DNA from: an uncultured Clostridia bacterium
Lineage (GTDB): Bacteria; Bacillota; Clostridia; Oscillospirales; Oscillospiraceae
Assembly: GCA_937907975.1 (NCBI GenBank)
Contig: CALEQS010000085.1
Coordinates: 1 to 5,036 of the forward strand
Direction: 5' to 3'
Length of the DNA: 5,036 nucleotides
This document shows, one piece after another, positions 4,300-5,036 of the stretch. The translations under genes and the position numbers were made by a program. Position 1 is the first letter of the stretch, and each line of letters begins with the position of its first letter. A model generated the notes under the pieces. It was not told where the DNA came from and ran no database searches. It saw nothing but the letters and a program-made list of their open reading frames with translations.

Positions 4300-5036
4300 T
4301 GGGCGGCTATGCTGTGGAGCCCAAGGTGCTGACAGTCAGTCAGCTCAACCAGTATTTAAAGACCCGCTTTGACAATGACCCAGCTCTGGTGAGCATGGCC
4401 ATTCAGGGCGAGATCTCCAATTTTAAAAAGGTGTCCAACGGACACTGCTATTTTTCCATGAAGGACGCCACGGGGATGCTGAAATGCGTCATGTTCCGTT
4501 CTGCGGCGCAGTACCTGCGCTTCAAGCCGGCGGACGGCGATCAGGTGGTGGCCTTCGGACGGGTGACGGTGTACCCCCGGGACGGCTGTTATCAGCTTTA
4601 TGTGGACATGATGGCACCAAAGGGCGTGGGCGACCAGTCCGTGGCCTTTGAAAAGCTCAAGCAGAAGCTGGCCGCCGAGGGCCTTTTTGACGAAGCACAC
4701 AAGAAGCCCATTCCGGTCTGCCCAAACCGCATTGCGGTCATTACCTCCATCACCGGCGACGCCATGTGGGATATGATCCGCATTCTGGGCCAGCGCTGGC
4801 CCATGGCCAGGATCGTGTTCCTGCCCGTTGCCGTACAGGGCGTCAAGGCCCCTGCCGAGCTGACGGGCGCGGTGCGCTATGCCAACCGCTGGAAGGTGGC
4901 CGATGTGATCATCATCGGCCGCGGCGGCGGTCAGGCGGAGGATCTGGCGGCCTTCAATGACGAGAAACTGGCCCGGGCCATCTATGATTCCGAACTCCCC
5001 GTCATCTCCGCCGTGGGACACGAGCCGGATGTGACC
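4299..5036 (+). CDS. xseA: Exodeoxyribonuclease VII large subunit, N-terminal part (3' end outside window)
   Basis: Large, catalytic subunit of exonuclease VII, which degrades single-stranded DNA to oligonucleotides together with the small subunit XseB. Codons run open from ATG 4299 to the window edge, 246 residues of an expected 400 or more. The start shares one base with the preceding stop (TGATG), and a Shine-Dalgarno AAGGGG (4284-4289) lies 9 bases upstream. An OB-fold nucleic-acid-binding domain covers about residues 10-107 (LTVSQLNQYLK, IQGEISNFKKVSNGHCYFSM, VVAFGRVTVYPRDGCYQLYV). The catalytic domain starts near 120 (FEKLKQKLAAEGLFDEAHKK). It contains IAVITSITGDAMWD (145-158), VIIIGRGGGQAEDLAAFNDE (203-222) and PVISAVGHEPDVT (234-246). 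Residues matching the essential Asp, Arg, His and Asp of E. coli XseA are present (D158, R208, H241, D244). Two usually firm motifs are altered: TSPTGAA reads TSITGDA, and GRGGGS reads GRGGGQ. xseB is expected downstream. Confidence 0.95.
   Translation, partial: MGGYAVEPKVLTVSQLNQYLKTRFDNDPALVSMAIQGEISNFKKVSNGHCYFSMKDATGMLKCVMFRSAAQYLRFKPADGDQVVAFGRVTVYPRDGCYQLYVDMMAPKGVGDQSVAFEKLKQKLAAEGLFDEAHKKPIPVCPNRIAVITSITGDAMWDMIRILGQRWPMARIVFLPVAVQGVKAPAELTGAVRYANRWKVADVIIIGRGGGQAEDLAAFNDEKLARAIYDSELPVISAVGHEPDVT

Noticed and set aside
4356..5021. A 221-codon minus-strand open frame opposite xseA
   Set aside because: The + strand carries clear exonuclease VII motifs to the window edge; the antisense product is His/Gly-rich and shows no domain.

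Overview
The window is a GC-rich stretch of chromosome from an endospore-forming member of the Clostridia. The complete C-terminal half of a spoIIIA operon points to a spore former. The GC-rich codon use, the SpoIIIAH style (a short KVWKRN N-terminus before the membrane helix) and the mix of neighbours suggest the Oscillospiraceae/Ruminococcaceae side of the class; that placement is inference. All genes are on the + strand, and the window cuts into a gene at each end.

Region 1 (about 1-2260) is the end of the spoIIIA operon: the C-terminal part of spoIIIAE, then spoIIIAF, spoIIIAG and spoIIIAH. Two of the junctions are ATGA stop/start overlaps. These proteins are made in the mother cell under sigma-E. 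With forespore SpoIIQ they build the transenvelope channel ('feeding tube') across the engulfing septum. A strong intrinsic terminator (13-bp stem) closes the operon.

Region 2 (about 2265-2755) is a single small gene for an Asp23/Gls24-family protein (YqhY type). It has its own extended -10 promoter directly after the spoIIIA terminator, a consensus Shine-Dalgarno, and its own terminator.

Region 3 (about 2745-5036) is a housekeeping operon: nusB (transcription antitermination), a TsaD/Kae1-like ASKHA-fold protein of unknown role, and the start of xseA (exonuclease VII large subunit), which runs off the right edge. Both junctions overlap (ATGA, then TGATG). Before nusB lies a 162-base gap with a consensus -10 box (TATAAT) but no good -35. 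Two near-identical palindromic elements (TTTCCSGGAAA) sit over and just upstream of the -35 zone, exactly 20 bp apart. This is the least explained structure in the window.

The order spoIIIA - yqhY - nusB - x - xseA matches Bacillus subtilis (spoIIIAH-accB-accC-yqhY-nusB-folD-xseA), with two differences: accB-accC are absent between spoIIIAH and yqhY, and a Kae1-like gene occupies the place of folD. I see no mobile element, CRISPR array, tRNA or rRNA. Most of the window is ordinary conserved core genome. The points worth following up are the tandem palindromes, the Kae1-like paralogue, and the retention of yqhY without the acc genes.
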